Source: an uncultured beta proteobacterium
GTDB lineage: Bacteria; Pseudomonadota; Gammaproteobacteria; Burkholderiales; SG8-39
Length of the DNA stretch: 7,668 nt
Reading direction: 5' to 3'
Assembly (NCBI GenBank): GCA_902826155.1
Contig: CADEDU010000096.1
Coordinates: 1-7,668, forward strand
Shown here: one piece after another, positions 1 to 6,466 of the stretch
Numbering within the stretch: position 1 is the first letter of the stretch
How the letters are laid out: each line of letters starts with the position of its first letter
Notes under the pieces: model-generated
The model's input: the letters and a program-made list of their open reading frames with translations, nothing else
Database searches by the model: none
What the model was told of the DNA's origin: nothing
Program-made: the position numbers and the translations under genes

Positions 1-399
1 GAACAGCAAGGCTGCCTCGGCGCGAGTGATCGTGCCATCGAGGGCGAGCGCGACCAGCACCAGCGAGGCGCCGATCATGATCGGCACCTCCTGGCGAATG
101 AGCTGAACGTGCACCACGAGCGGCACGATCAGCGCCGACACCCCCAGAATGAACAGCACGTTGAAGATGTTGCTGCCCACGACGTTGCCGACTGCAATGT
201 CATTGTTGCCGTTCCATACCGCGCCGACGGATACCGCCATCTCGGGCGAACTCGTTCCGAATGCGACGATCGTCAACCCGACCACCAGCGGTGAGATGCC
301 CCACGACAGGGCGAGCTTGGACGCACCGCGCACCAGGGCCTCGGCACCGGCGATCAACCCGCCCAACCCCAGGACGAAATACAGCACCTGTTCAATCAT
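1..399 (-). CDS. Na+/Ca2+ antiporter of the CaCA family, N-terminal part (cut by window edge)
   Basis: An inner-membrane antiporter of the YrbG type, expected to exchange Ca2+ for Na+ (or H+) across the cytoplasmic membrane. The frame reads from an ATG at 399 down to base 1 with no stop, giving 133 residues of a family usually a little over 300 long, so the second alpha repeat lies outside the window. The alpha-1 repeat is clear: GTSSPE at residues 48-53, then GNVVGSNIFN at 71-80. By family comparison T49, S50, E53, S76 and N80 match the ion-coordinating residues of the archaeal exchanger NCX_Mj (one position offset). Hydrophobic segments lie near residues 5-18, 36-50, 73-92 and 104-122. No convincing Shine-Dalgarno sequence precedes the ATG. 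It is transcribed away from the carbonic anhydrase gene across a 154-base gap. The family call is firm; the ion specificity is inferred. Confidence 0.9.
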   Translation of the reverse strand, partial: MIEQVLYFVLGLGGLIAGAEALVRGASKLALSWGISPLVVGLTIVAFGTSSPEMAVSVGAVWNGNNDIAVGNVVGSNIFNVLFILGVSALIVPLVVHVQLIRQEVPIMIGASLVLVALALDGTITRAEAALLF

Positions 400-553
400 C
401 GCTCATGCTTCGTGGGCCTTTCGGATCCGTCGCACCGGCAGTCTCCGTTGCGGACAAAACAGCGTTCGACGCCAGGGAACGGCCAAAGTTTCAACTGAAT
501 CGCGCATGCGTCCGTATCATTGCGCGCACAGGCTCAACAACGCATCTCGCACG

Positions 554-1210
554 ATGCCACAACATCTGAACAATCTGTTCGACAACAACCGGCGCTGGGC
601 CGAGCAGACCGAAGCTTCGCGCCCGGGCTTCTTCACCCGACTGCAGCAGCAGCAATCGCCACAGTATCTGTGGATCGGCTGCGCCGACAGCCGCGTGCCC
701 GCCAACGAGATCGTCGGCCTGCTGCCGGGCGAACTGTTCGTGCATCGCAACGTGGCGAATGTCGTGGTGCATTCCGATCTCAATTGCCTGTCGGTGATCG
801 AGTTCGCCATCGATCTGCTCAAGGTGAGCCACGTGATCGTGGTCGGACACTACGGTTGCAGTGGTGTGCGTGCCGCGATGCTCGGCACGCGCGTGGGCAT
901 CGCCGACAACTGGCTGCGTCACGTGCAGGATGTGCGCAATCGCCATCAGTCGTGGCTCGACCGATTGCCCGACGACGAACGCCGGCATCAGGCGTTGTGC
1001 GAGTTAAACGTACTGGAGCAGGCGCTCAACGTCTGCCAGACGACCGTGGTGCAAGACGCGTGGTCGCGCGGCCAGGAGATCGTCGTGCACGGCTGGGTGT
1101 ACGGATTGCATGACGGTCTGCTGCAGGATATCCGCATGACGGTCGCGTCGCCGCAATCGGTAGGTGCAGCGTACGAGGCAGCGCTACGCGAACTGAAGGC
1201 TCGGTACTGA
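554..1210 (+). CDS. can: Beta-carbonic anhydrase (type II, Can-like)
   Basis: A cytoplasmic zinc enzyme that interconverts CO2 and bicarbonate, supplying bicarbonate for carboxylases at ambient CO2. The 218-residue product aligns over its whole length with E. coli Can as I recall it. Zinc ligands are C43, D45 (in CADSR), H99 and C102 (in GHYGC), with R47 as the Asp-Arg dyad partner. W40, R65 and Y183 match the trio forming the non-catalytic bicarbonate pocket of the Haemophilus influenzae and E. coli enzymes. This predicts a type II enzyme regulated by bicarbonate and pH. The frame is open far upstream (to about 149), but the ATG at 554 gives the family N-terminus (hydrophobic-NN-x-x-W at residues 8-15). 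An in-frame ATG at 506 would add 16 unrelated residues. The Shine-Dalgarno match at either start is poor. A weak -10-like TATCAT at 515-520 has no good -35. The gene converges with the serine hydrolase gene 10 bases away, with no obvious terminator hairpin between them. Confidence 0.95.
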   Translation: MPQHLNNLFDNNRRWAEQTEASRPGFFTRLQQQQSPQYLWIGCADSRVPANEIVGLLPGELFVHRNVANVVVHSDLNCLSVIEFAIDLLKVSHVIVVGHYGCSGVRAAMLGTRVGIADNWLRHVQDVRNRHQSWLDRLPDDERRHQALCELNVLEQALNVCQTTVVQDAWSRGQEIVVHGWVYGLHDGLLQDIRMTVASPQSVGAAYEAALRELKARY

Positions 1211-1220
1211 GCACGACCGA

Positions 1221-2366
1221 TTAGCGCGCGACGCAGCGAAAAATCGTCTCGATCATGCGCGTTGCGCGCGGGCCGATGTCCACGCCCCCGTGCATTCTGT
1301 TCGGCGCATAGCAAAAACCGAGCTTCGCCTCCGGATCGGCAAAGCTCTGCGCCCCACCGGCACCGCTGTGCCCGAACGTGCGCGGATTCGGCCCCATCGG
1401 ACGATCGGGCGGACAGTTCAGGAAGTAACCCAGGGCCACGCGGAAGTTGAGCCCGGTGCCCGGCGACGTACCACGCCACTGCTCGACGATCGCGCGCTCG
1501 AGCGCGGCCGATGAGATGACGTTGACGCCATCGAGCTCGCCGCCGCGCGCCAGCGCGCCGTACAACTTCGCGATCGCACGCGCGGTGCCATGTCCGTTGG
1601 CCGAAGGGATCTGCGCGGTACGCCAGCCGATCGAGTTGAAGTCTTCGCCTTGCGCCAGTTGCGCCCAGCCGCGCGCGAGGATTGCGCTCCCCTCGTCGGT
1701 CGGCGGCCGGTCGAATACCGTCCCCTTGCCCGGGATCATTTGCGCGCAGCGCGCAGCGTCGTGCTCGGACAAACCGATGTGATAGTCGAGCCCGAGCGGT
1801 GCGCACACGCGTTGATGCAGAAACGCGCCCAGCGACATGCCGGTCACGCGGCGAATGATCTCGCCCAGGATGAAACCCTGCGTGGCGGTGTGATAGCAGG
1901 GGCGAGTACCCGGTGGCCAGAGCGGCGCTTGCGCGGCGATAGCGGCGGTCATCGCGGTCCAGTCGTAGATCGCCCCGCGTGGCGCGGCATCCGCGACCGG
2001 AACACTCGCCAGATGCGATAGCGCCCAACGTACCGGCACCTGATCCTTGCCGTGCTGCGCAAACTCGGACCAGTATCGCGCGACCGGTGCATCCAGATCG
2101 ATCGCGCCCTCGTCGACGAGGATGTGGATGCACAACGCCGACACTGCCTTGGCCACCGACATCATGCATACCAGCGTGTCGGCGTTCCAGGGCAGGCTGC
2201 GTTGCGCGTCGCGATGACCGCCCCATAGGTCCACGACCACGCGCCCGTCGAGCACGGCCGCAACCGCGGCGCCCACTTCGTCGTCATCGCGGAAATTGCG
2301 TTCGAACGCTTCGCGCATGGCCTCGAAGCCCGGCGCGCAGAATCCTTCGATGCGAAGATCGCTCAT
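1221..2366 (-). CDS. Serine hydrolase of the class C beta-lactamase / family VIII esterase fold
   Basis: A 381-residue serine hydrolase (Pfam Beta-lactamase, COG1680), the last gene of the transporter operon. The nucleophile motif SxxK is S70-V-A-K73. The second motif is Y158-H-T, where class C beta-lactamases have YxN. The third is H333-S-G335 (inside GHSGAGG), in place of the lactamase KTG. The HxG form recalls DD-peptidase R61 and D-aminopeptidase, while the missing YxN asparagine fits EstB-like esterases. An esterase or amidase is therefore likelier than a beta-lactamase. There is no signal peptide, so it should be cytoplasmic. The ATG at 2366 is preferred to an in-frame start at 2402, because 2402 lies inside the ATPase gene and would prepend a cysteine-rich stretch unlike the family. 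At 2366 the start follows the ATPase stop by one base (TGA-C-ATG), with a GATGAGG ribosome site at 2373-2379, indicating coupled translation. The substrate is unknown; an imported ester or amide is the natural guess. Confidence 0.9.
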   Translation of the reverse strand: MSDLRIEGFCAPGFEAMREAFERNFRDDDEVGAAVAAVLDGRVVVDLWGGHRDAQRSLPWNADTLVCMMSVAKAVSALCIHILVDEGAIDLDAPVARYWSEFAQHGKDQVPVRWALSHLASVPVADAAPRGAIYDWTAMTAAIAAQAPLWPPGTRPCYHTATQGFILGEIIRRVTGMSLGAFLHQRVCAPLGLDYHIGLSEHDAARCAQMIPGKGTVFDRPPTDEGSAILARGWAQLAQGEDFNSIGWRTAQIPSANGHGTARAIAKLYGALARGGELDGVNVISSAALERAIVEQWRGTSPGTGLNFRVALGYFLNCPPDRPMGPNPRTFGHSGAGGAQSFADPEAKLGFCYAPNRMHGGVDIGPRATRMIETIFRCVAR

Positions 2367-2367
2367 G

Positions 2368-3411
2368 TCAGGCCTCATCCGTTCGCAGCACGTACACGTC
2401 ATCGGGCGCCCACTGCACGCCCACCTTCTCGCCCGTAGCCAGATCGCGCTGCGCGGTACGCACCAGCAGTTCCAGGCCGGAGGGCTCCAGCTTCACGGTC
2501 ACCGCGCTGGTCCCGCCTTGATAGACCGCGCGAACGACCTGTGCCGGCACACCCAGCCGCCCGCTCCGATCGATGGACACCCGCTCGGCGCGCAGGCCGA
2601 TGGTGACGGCAGCACCCGGCGCAAGAGAGTTGGCGCATGCGAATCGCATTGCATCCGCGGCCACGGTCGCGCCGTCGATCACCTGCCCTGCGAGCAGGTT
2701 GCCGAACCCCATGAAGTCGGCGACGAACCGGGTCTGCGGCCGCTCGAACACTTCACTCGGCGCGCCGAGCTGCACCAATCGCCCGTTACGCATCACCGCG
2801 ATCCGATCGGACAGCACCAATGCCTCTTCCTGATCGTGCGTGACGAATACGACCGTGATTCCCAGCGCGCGCGACAGCTCGCGCAGCTCCAGTTGCATTG
2901 CCTCGCGCAGTTTGCGATCGAGCGCGCTGAATGGTTCGTCCATCAACAGCACGCGCGGCTTGATCACCAGCGCCCGCGCGATTGCTACGCGTTGTTGCTG
3001 TCCGCCTGATAGTGCGCGCGGATAACGCGCCTCGTACTCGTCCAACCGCATCATCTTCAGTGCCGCACGTACGCGCTCGACCGTATCACTCGCACCCACG
3101 CGGCGCATGCGCAGCCCGAACGCGACGTTCTGTGCCACCGTCATATGCGGAAACAGCGCAGGGCTTTGAAACACCATGCCCAGTTCGCGCTGATAGGGTT
3201 CGAGCGCCGTGACGTCCTGATCGTCGATCAGCACCCTGCCCGCGTCGGCCACGACCAGCCCGGCCACGGCGCGCAACAACGTCGTCTTGCCGCAGCCGCT
3301 CGGCCCAAGCAGCGTGACGAATTCGCCGGCGTCGATCGACAGCGACACGCTGTCGACGGCGGCCACCGCGCCGAAGCGTTTGGTCAGAGCGTCGATCGTC
3401 ACGCGCGCCAC
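2368..3411 (-). CDS. ABC transporter ATP-binding protein, PotA-like (spermidine/putrescine family)
   Basis: The ATPase that powers the importer encoded just upstream; it acts as a dimer on the cytoplasmic face of the two permeases. All nucleotide-binding motifs are intact in its 347 residues: Walker A GPSGCGKT at 36-43, Q-loop Q82, signature LSGGQQQR at 134-141, Walker B VLLMDEP at 154-160, D-loop SALD at 162-165 and switch H192. The C-terminal part from about residue 265 has the TOBE form (including GLRAERVSI) found in the PotA/MalK/FbpC group, where it often has a regulatory role. The start is a GTG at 3411, three bases after the TAG stop of the preceding permease gene, with GGAGG overlapping the end of that gene. 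Its own TGA is one base from the ATG of the hydrolase. The family is certain; the transported substrate is not, because the ATPase does not determine it. Confidence 0.95.
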   Translation of the reverse strand: MARVTIDALTKRFGAVAAVDSVSLSIDAGEFVTLLGPSGCGKTTLLRAVAGLVVADAGRVLIDDQDVTALEPYQRELGMVFQSPALFPHMTVAQNVAFGLRMRRVGASDTVERVRAALKMMRLDEYEARYPRALSGGQQQRVAIARALVIKPRVLLMDEPFSALDRKLREAMQLELRELSRALGITVVFVTHDQEEALVLSDRIAVMRNGRLVQLGAPSEVFERPQTRFVADFMGFGNLLAGQVIDGATVAADAMRFACANSLAPGAAVTIGLRAERVSIDRSGRLGVPAQVVRAVYQGGTSAVTVKLEPSGLELLVRTAQRDLATGEKVGVQWAPDDVYVLRTDEA

Positions 3412-3414
3412 GGC

Positions 3415-4230
3415 CTAGCCTCCGACGACTCGTCTGAGTCCAACCAGGCGCTCGAGCAGCACGGCGACGCCCAACGACAGCGCGACCAGCACTGTGGAGA
3501 TCGCGCCGATCGACGGATCGAGGTTGTATTCCACGTAATTCAGGACGGCCACCGGCAGCGTGTTCATCTTGGCCGTGGTCAGAAACAGCGATACCGAGAC
3601 ATTGTCGAACGAGACGATGAAGGCGAACAATGCGCCGGCGAACAGACCGGGCGCGAGCATCGGCAAGGTCACGAACCGAAAGGTACGCCAGCGATTCGCG
3701 CCCAGCACCATCGCCGCCTCCTCGAGTTCGAGCTCGGCGTGCACCAGGTTCGCCAGGACCGCGCGCACCATGTACGGCAGCGTGATCAGCACGTGCGCGG
3801 CGAGCAGCCGCGACGTCGGCTCCCGGTAGCCGATCGCGGCGAAGCCGAGCAGCAGCGACAGGCCGATGACGATCGCGGGCACGATCAGCGGCGCCAGCAG
3901 GAACGTCTGGATCGCCTCTCTACCGCGAAAGCGGCCCCGGGCAAGCGCCAGTGCCGCCGCCACGGCGATCGGCACGTTGACCAGCGTCGCAGCAAGAGCG
4001 AGCAGCACGCTCACCTGAAACGCCTGCACGAAGAGCGCCTGATCGAGTGCGTGCCAGTACCAGCGCAGCGACCAGCTCGTCGGCGGAAACTCCGGCACCT
4101 GCGACGCGCTGAACGAGCTGATCACGACCACCACGATCGGCGCGGCGATGAACAGCGCGATCAGGCACAACGCGCCGCGAAATGCCCAGCGCGAATCGAT
4201 CCAGCCGGCGGCGCGTTCGGCGCGCATCAC
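3415..4230 (-). CDS. ABC transporter permease, PotC-like (second permease)
   Basis: An integral inner-membrane subunit of the importer, about 271 residues with six predicted membrane helices (near 18-40, 70-97, 106-130, 142-162, 192-215 and 242-262). The cytoplasmic EAA loop that docks on the ATPase is at 171-190 (EAAMVLGANRW, then a TLP ending), as usual for this superfamily. The SFDNVSVSLFL segment after the fifth helix starts is characteristic of PotC-type subunits. Two adjacent starts are possible: GTG at 4230 or ATG at 4227, in the string GTGATG. The upstream permease stop TGA (4229-4227) overlaps both, by 4 bases or 1 base, so translation is probably coupled by termination-reinitiation. 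No independent Shine-Dalgarno sequence is evident, which fits that. The gene ends three bases before the ATPase GTG. Confidence 0.93.
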   Translation of the reverse strand: MMRAERAAGWIDSRWAFRGALCLIALFIAAPIVVVVISSFSASQVPEFPPTSWSLRWYWHALDQALFVQAFQVSVLLALAATLVNVPIAVAAALALARGRFRGREAIQTFLLAPLIVPAIVIGLSLLLGFAAIGYREPTSRLLAAHVLITLPYMVRAVLANLVHAELELEEAAMVLGANRWRTFRFVTLPMLAPGLFAGALFAFIVSFDNVSVSLFLTTAKMNTLPVAVLNYVEYNLDPSIGAISTVLVALSLGVAVLLERLVGLRRVVGG

Positions 4231-5087
4231 GCGAGGTGCGCGGTGGCGATCCGGCTCACCGCGCGCAGGTAGACGTACACCACCAGTGCCGCGACGATGA
4301 GCAACGCGCAGGCGAGCGTGGCGCCGAACGGCCAGTTGAACACGGTCATGAACTGATTGAAGATAGCCGTGCCGATGAAATTCGCACCGCTGCCGCCCAG
4401 CAACGCGGGGGTCACGTACGCCGAGACCGCTGCCGAGAAGGCGAGCGTCGTCCCCGCGATCAGGCCGGGCACCGCCAATGGCAGCACGACCTCACGCGTG
4501 CAGCGCCAGCGCGTCGCACCGAGCACGGCCGCCGCCTCGATCACGCGCGGATCGATCCGATCGAGCGCCGCCAGCACCGAGAGGACTACGAACGGAAGCA
4601 GGATGTGGGTGAGCCCGATCACGATGCCGACGTCGTTGTGAATCAGCTTGAGGGGCGACGCACTGACGCCGAGCGCGATCAACGACTGGTTGACGAGGCC
4701 CTGATTGCCGAGCAGCACCAGCCAGCCGTAGCTCGTCACCACGATGGACACCAGCAGCGGCGATAACGCGAACACCGTCAATGCCCCACGCCAGCGTTGT
4801 GGGGCCCGCCAGATCGCGTGCGCAAGCGGATAGCCGAGTAGCGTGGCAGTCACCGTGACGATCGTCGCGAGCAGCAGCGTGCGCCCGAGCACCTTCAAAT
4901 AGAACGGATCGGCGAGCAGGCGCGCGTAGTTGGCAAGCGTCCAGATGGTTTCCGTAGGCAAGCCCACCGAACCGCCTTGCAACAGACTCAGGCGCAACAC
5001 CTGCAGCAACGGCAGCACCAGAAACGCCGTCAGCACGACCAGCGCAGGCGCCAGCAACAGAGCAATGGCGCGAGGCGAAAGCTGCAT
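4227..5087 (-). CDS. ABC transporter permease, PotB-like (first permease)
   Basis: The partner inner-membrane subunit of the importer: 286 residues, six predicted helices (near 7-30, 67-91, 103-126, 152-174, 205-229 and 253-276). The EAA loop lies at 184-203 (EAAAVLGATRW, then a VLP ending). A PotB-like N-terminal helix is followed by a periplasmic loop with WTLANYARLLADPFY, a common pattern in this subfamily. It starts at ATG 5087, 38 bases after the stop of the binding-protein gene. This is the only real gap within the operon, and only a weak purine-rich stretch precedes the start. Such spacing often goes with higher expression of the binding protein than of the membrane subunits; here that is inference. 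The 3' end overlaps the start of the next permease gene. Confidence 0.93.
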   Translation of the reverse strand: MQLSPRAIALLLAPALVVLTAFLVLPLLQVLRLSLLQGGSVGLPTETIWTLANYARLLADPFYLKVLGRTLLLATIVTVTATLLGYPLAHAIWRAPQRWRGALTVFALSPLLVSIVVTSYGWLVLLGNQGLVNQSLIALGVSASPLKLIHNDVGIVIGLTHILLPFVVLSVLAALDRIDPRVIEAAAVLGATRWRCTREVVLPLAVPGLIAGTTLAFSAAVSAYVTPALLGGSGANFIGTAIFNQFMTVFNWPFGATLACALLIVAALVVYVYLRAVSRIATAHLA

Positions 5088-5125
5088 GGTCGATCGCTGC
5101 GAACGTGCGCGAAACGACTACGCCC

Positions 5126-6178
5126 CTATGTGGCGATCTCCCGTTGCCAGCGCTCGGTGATCGCGCTGAACTGCGCCTGGATCTTCGGCCAGTCGAAACG
5201 CACCAGCGCATCATGCGGCGCGATGCGTTCCTTGGCGCGGCCCTTGAGCTCGGCCTTGGTGCTGCACGGGCCGTACTCGATGCCGTTGGCGAACGTCTCC
5301 TGCGCTTCTTTGGACAACGCGAAGTTGACGAACTCGAGCGCCAGGTCCTTGACCTTGGTGTTCTTCGCGACATGGAAGGACAGCACACCCACCGGCGAGC
5401 CTTCCTTGGGCGTGATGTAGCGCATCGGCACGCCCGAATCGATCAGCGCGAACGCCCGCGCCGAATACCAGGCACCGATGGTGGCCTCGCCGCGCTGGTA
5501 CATCGGCACCGGCTCGTTGTTGTTCTTGAAGAATCGATGCACGTTCGGCTTGAGCCGCTTGAGTGCCTCCCAACCCGGCTCGAGGTTCGCTTCGCTGCCG
5601 CCGTGCATCCGCGCGGCCAGCACCACCACCTCCTGCACGCCGCCCGAAGTGATGTCGGGCAGCAGCAGCTTGCCCTTGTGCGAGGGGTCCCACAGATCCT
5701 TCCACGACGCCGGCGACTGCTTCACCTGATCGGCGCGATAGCAGATGCCGAAGTCGGCGTAGTTGAAGCCGACCGCGCGGCGGTTGTACAGGTCGTAGAA
5801 CATCGAATGCACGTCACGCACGTTGGGGATCATCTCGGGCGTGAGGTCGAGAAAGATGTCGTTGACGGTGATCGCCTGCATCGCGTTGGGCAGCGCGAGG
5901 AACGGCACGTCGATCTCCGGACTGTCCTTGTTGGCAATCGCGCTGGCGAGCCACTGCCCTGCTCCGCCGTACTTGATCTGCACCTTGGCGCCGGTCTTCT
6001 TCTCGAACGGATCGATCACCGCCGCGCGGAACCACTTCTCGTGGATGCCGCCGTAGCCGGTGGTCACCAGCGTCTTGCTCTGCGCGCGCACGATCGCCGG
6101 AAATCCGCTGATCGCTCCGGCCGCGACCGATCCGGCGAGCAGGCGCCGGCGCGCAATATCGACTTGCGATGACTGCAT
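5126..6178 (-). CDS. Periplasmic solute-binding protein of the PotD family (COG0687), Tat-exported
   Basis: The substrate-binding subunit of the importer and first gene of the operon, 350 residues. The N-terminus carries a twin-arginine-type signal: R10-R-R-L-L, a hydrophobic stretch to about residue 29, and a likely cleavage after V30-R-A32. The mature protein should therefore fold in the cytoplasm before export. The body aligns with E. coli PotD as remembered: FEKKTGAKV at 58-66, SWKDLWDPSHKGKLLL at 158-173, then GxxYSARAFALxxSGVP and PKEG at 257-260. Important ligand positions differ, however. The N-terminal aromatic NWTEY motif is absent (TTGYGGIHEKW here), PotD W229 aligns with Y238, W255 with G264 and D257 with L266. 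The substrate is thus probably not a simple polyamine. The ATG at 6178 has an excellent AAGGAGG site 5 bases upstream. The family is sure, the ligand unknown. Confidence 0.93.
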   Translation of the reverse strand: MQSSQVDIARRRLLAGSVAAGAISGFPAIVRAQSKTLVTTGYGGIHEKWFRAAVIDPFEKKTGAKVQIKYGGAGQWLASAIANKDSPEIDVPFLALPNAMQAITVNDIFLDLTPEMIPNVRDVHSMFYDLYNRRAVGFNYADFGICYRADQVKQSPASWKDLWDPSHKGKLLLPDITSGGVQEVVVLAARMHGGSEANLEPGWEALKRLKPNVHRFFKNNNEPVPMYQRGEATIGAWYSARAFALIDSGVPMRYITPKEGSPVGVLSFHVAKNTKVKDLALEFVNFALSKEAQETFANGIEYGPCSTKAELKGRAKERIAPHDALVRFDWPKIQAQFSAITERWQREIAT

Positions 6179-6183
6179 GGGAT

Positions 6184-6190
6184 CCTCCTT
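6184..6190 (-). promoter_or_regulatory. Strong ribosome binding site of the solute-binding protein gene
   Basis: AAGGAGG on the minus strand lies 5 bases before the ATG at 6178. It is a full match to the anti-Shine-Dalgarno core, fixes the start codon, and predicts high translation of the binding protein. The downstream permease genes lack comparable sites. Confidence 0.85.
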
Positions 6191-6343
6191 GTGAGCGCAT
6201 CACATCGCCCTCGAAGCCGTTGGGTCGCGATGACCAGTGGCCGCTCTCGTGAGGCAAGCGATGCGACGTTCGAGCGCGGCGATTATGCCCCAGCGCAACG
6301 CCGTTTCGCGCCGGGGGCGCATCCCTGCCGATGGACATGCGCA

Positions 6344-6357
6344 GGTGACACGTCACC
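6344..6357. repeat. Perfect 6-base inverted repeat (GGTGAC-AC-GTCACC), candidate operator
   Basis: Both arms are perfect and separated by two bases, giving a 14-base near-palindrome typical in size for a dimeric transcription factor site. It ends 22 bases before the -35 element of the esterase promoter (centre near -66 from the predicted start). It lies about 165 bases upstream of the binding-protein ATG. The place suits an activator of the plus-strand gene, or a factor acting on both divergent units. No regulator gene is present in the window and I cannot assign the motif to a family. The loop is too short for a stable RNA terminator, and no T-run follows on either strand. Confidence 0.45.
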
Positions 6358-6379
6358 ATGCCCTCGGGTCTTTGGGCCG

Positions 6380-6409
6380 TTGACCCCCGCGATCCGGCGA
6401 GCGTATAAA
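6380..6409 (+). promoter_or_regulatory. Predicted sigma70-type promoter of the esterase gene
   Basis: A -35 element TTGACC (6380-6385; consensus TTGACA) and a -10 element TATAAA (6404-6409; consensus TATAAT) are separated by 18 bases. Each matches five of six consensus positions. In DNA this GC-rich the AT-rich -10 stands out. Transcription would start near 6416, giving a leader of about 50 bases before the ATG at 6467. The upstream inverted repeat at 6344-6357 may regulate it. I found no equally good promoter for the minus-strand operon in the same region. Confidence 0.65.
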
Positions 6410-6456
6410 TCGATCACCCAAGACGCCGTAGCGAACAAGACGTCGCCACTACCCAC

Positions 6457-6462
6457 AGGAGA
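6457..6462 (+). promoter_or_regulatory. Ribosome binding site of the tannase/feruloyl esterase-family gene
   Basis: AGGAGA lies 4 bases before the ATG at 6467. It supports this start, which is also the one that gives a proper signal peptide. Confidence 0.75.
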
Positions 6463-6466
6463 CTGC

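Noticed and set aside
149..553. N-terminal extension of the carbonic anhydrase up to 149
   Set aside because: The extension overlaps the antiporter gene antisense and has no similarity to carbonic anhydrases. The family N-terminus begins at the ATG at 554.
1199..1212. GCTC...GAGC at the end of the carbonic anhydrase gene as a terminator
   Set aside because: The stem is only four bases and has no T-tract. Termination between the convergent genes cannot be read from the sequence.
988..2226. A 412-codon minus-strand frame shadowing the serine hydrolase
   Set aside because: It is Arg/Ala-rich with no recognisable motif. The frame at 1221-2366 holds SxxK, Y-H-T and HxG in the correct order.
1221..2366. 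Beta-lactamase resistance gene
   Set aside because: KTG and YxN are absent, there is no signal peptide for periplasmic location, and the gene is coupled to an importer. A metabolic hydrolase is more likely.
3145..4272. A 375-codon open frame on the plus strand, antisense to the ATPase and second permease genes
   Set aside because: Its product is low-complexity, rich in Arg, His, Gln and Asp, with no domain. The opposite strand encodes proteins with complete ABC motifs. GC-rich third positions remove stops from the antisense frame, so this is a composition effect.
6282..6287. CATAAT on the minus strand as -10 of the transporter operon promoter
   Set aside because: It matches five of six -10 positions and lies about 100 bases before the gene, but no acceptable -35 hexamer is found at 16-19 bases. 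The operon promoter probably lies in this intergenic region but cannot be placed with confidence.
6287..6318. GCCCC...GGGGC pairing as a terminator or attenuator hairpin
   Set aside because: The arms are five bases with a 22-base loop and no following T-run on either strand, so it is unlikely to be stable or functional.
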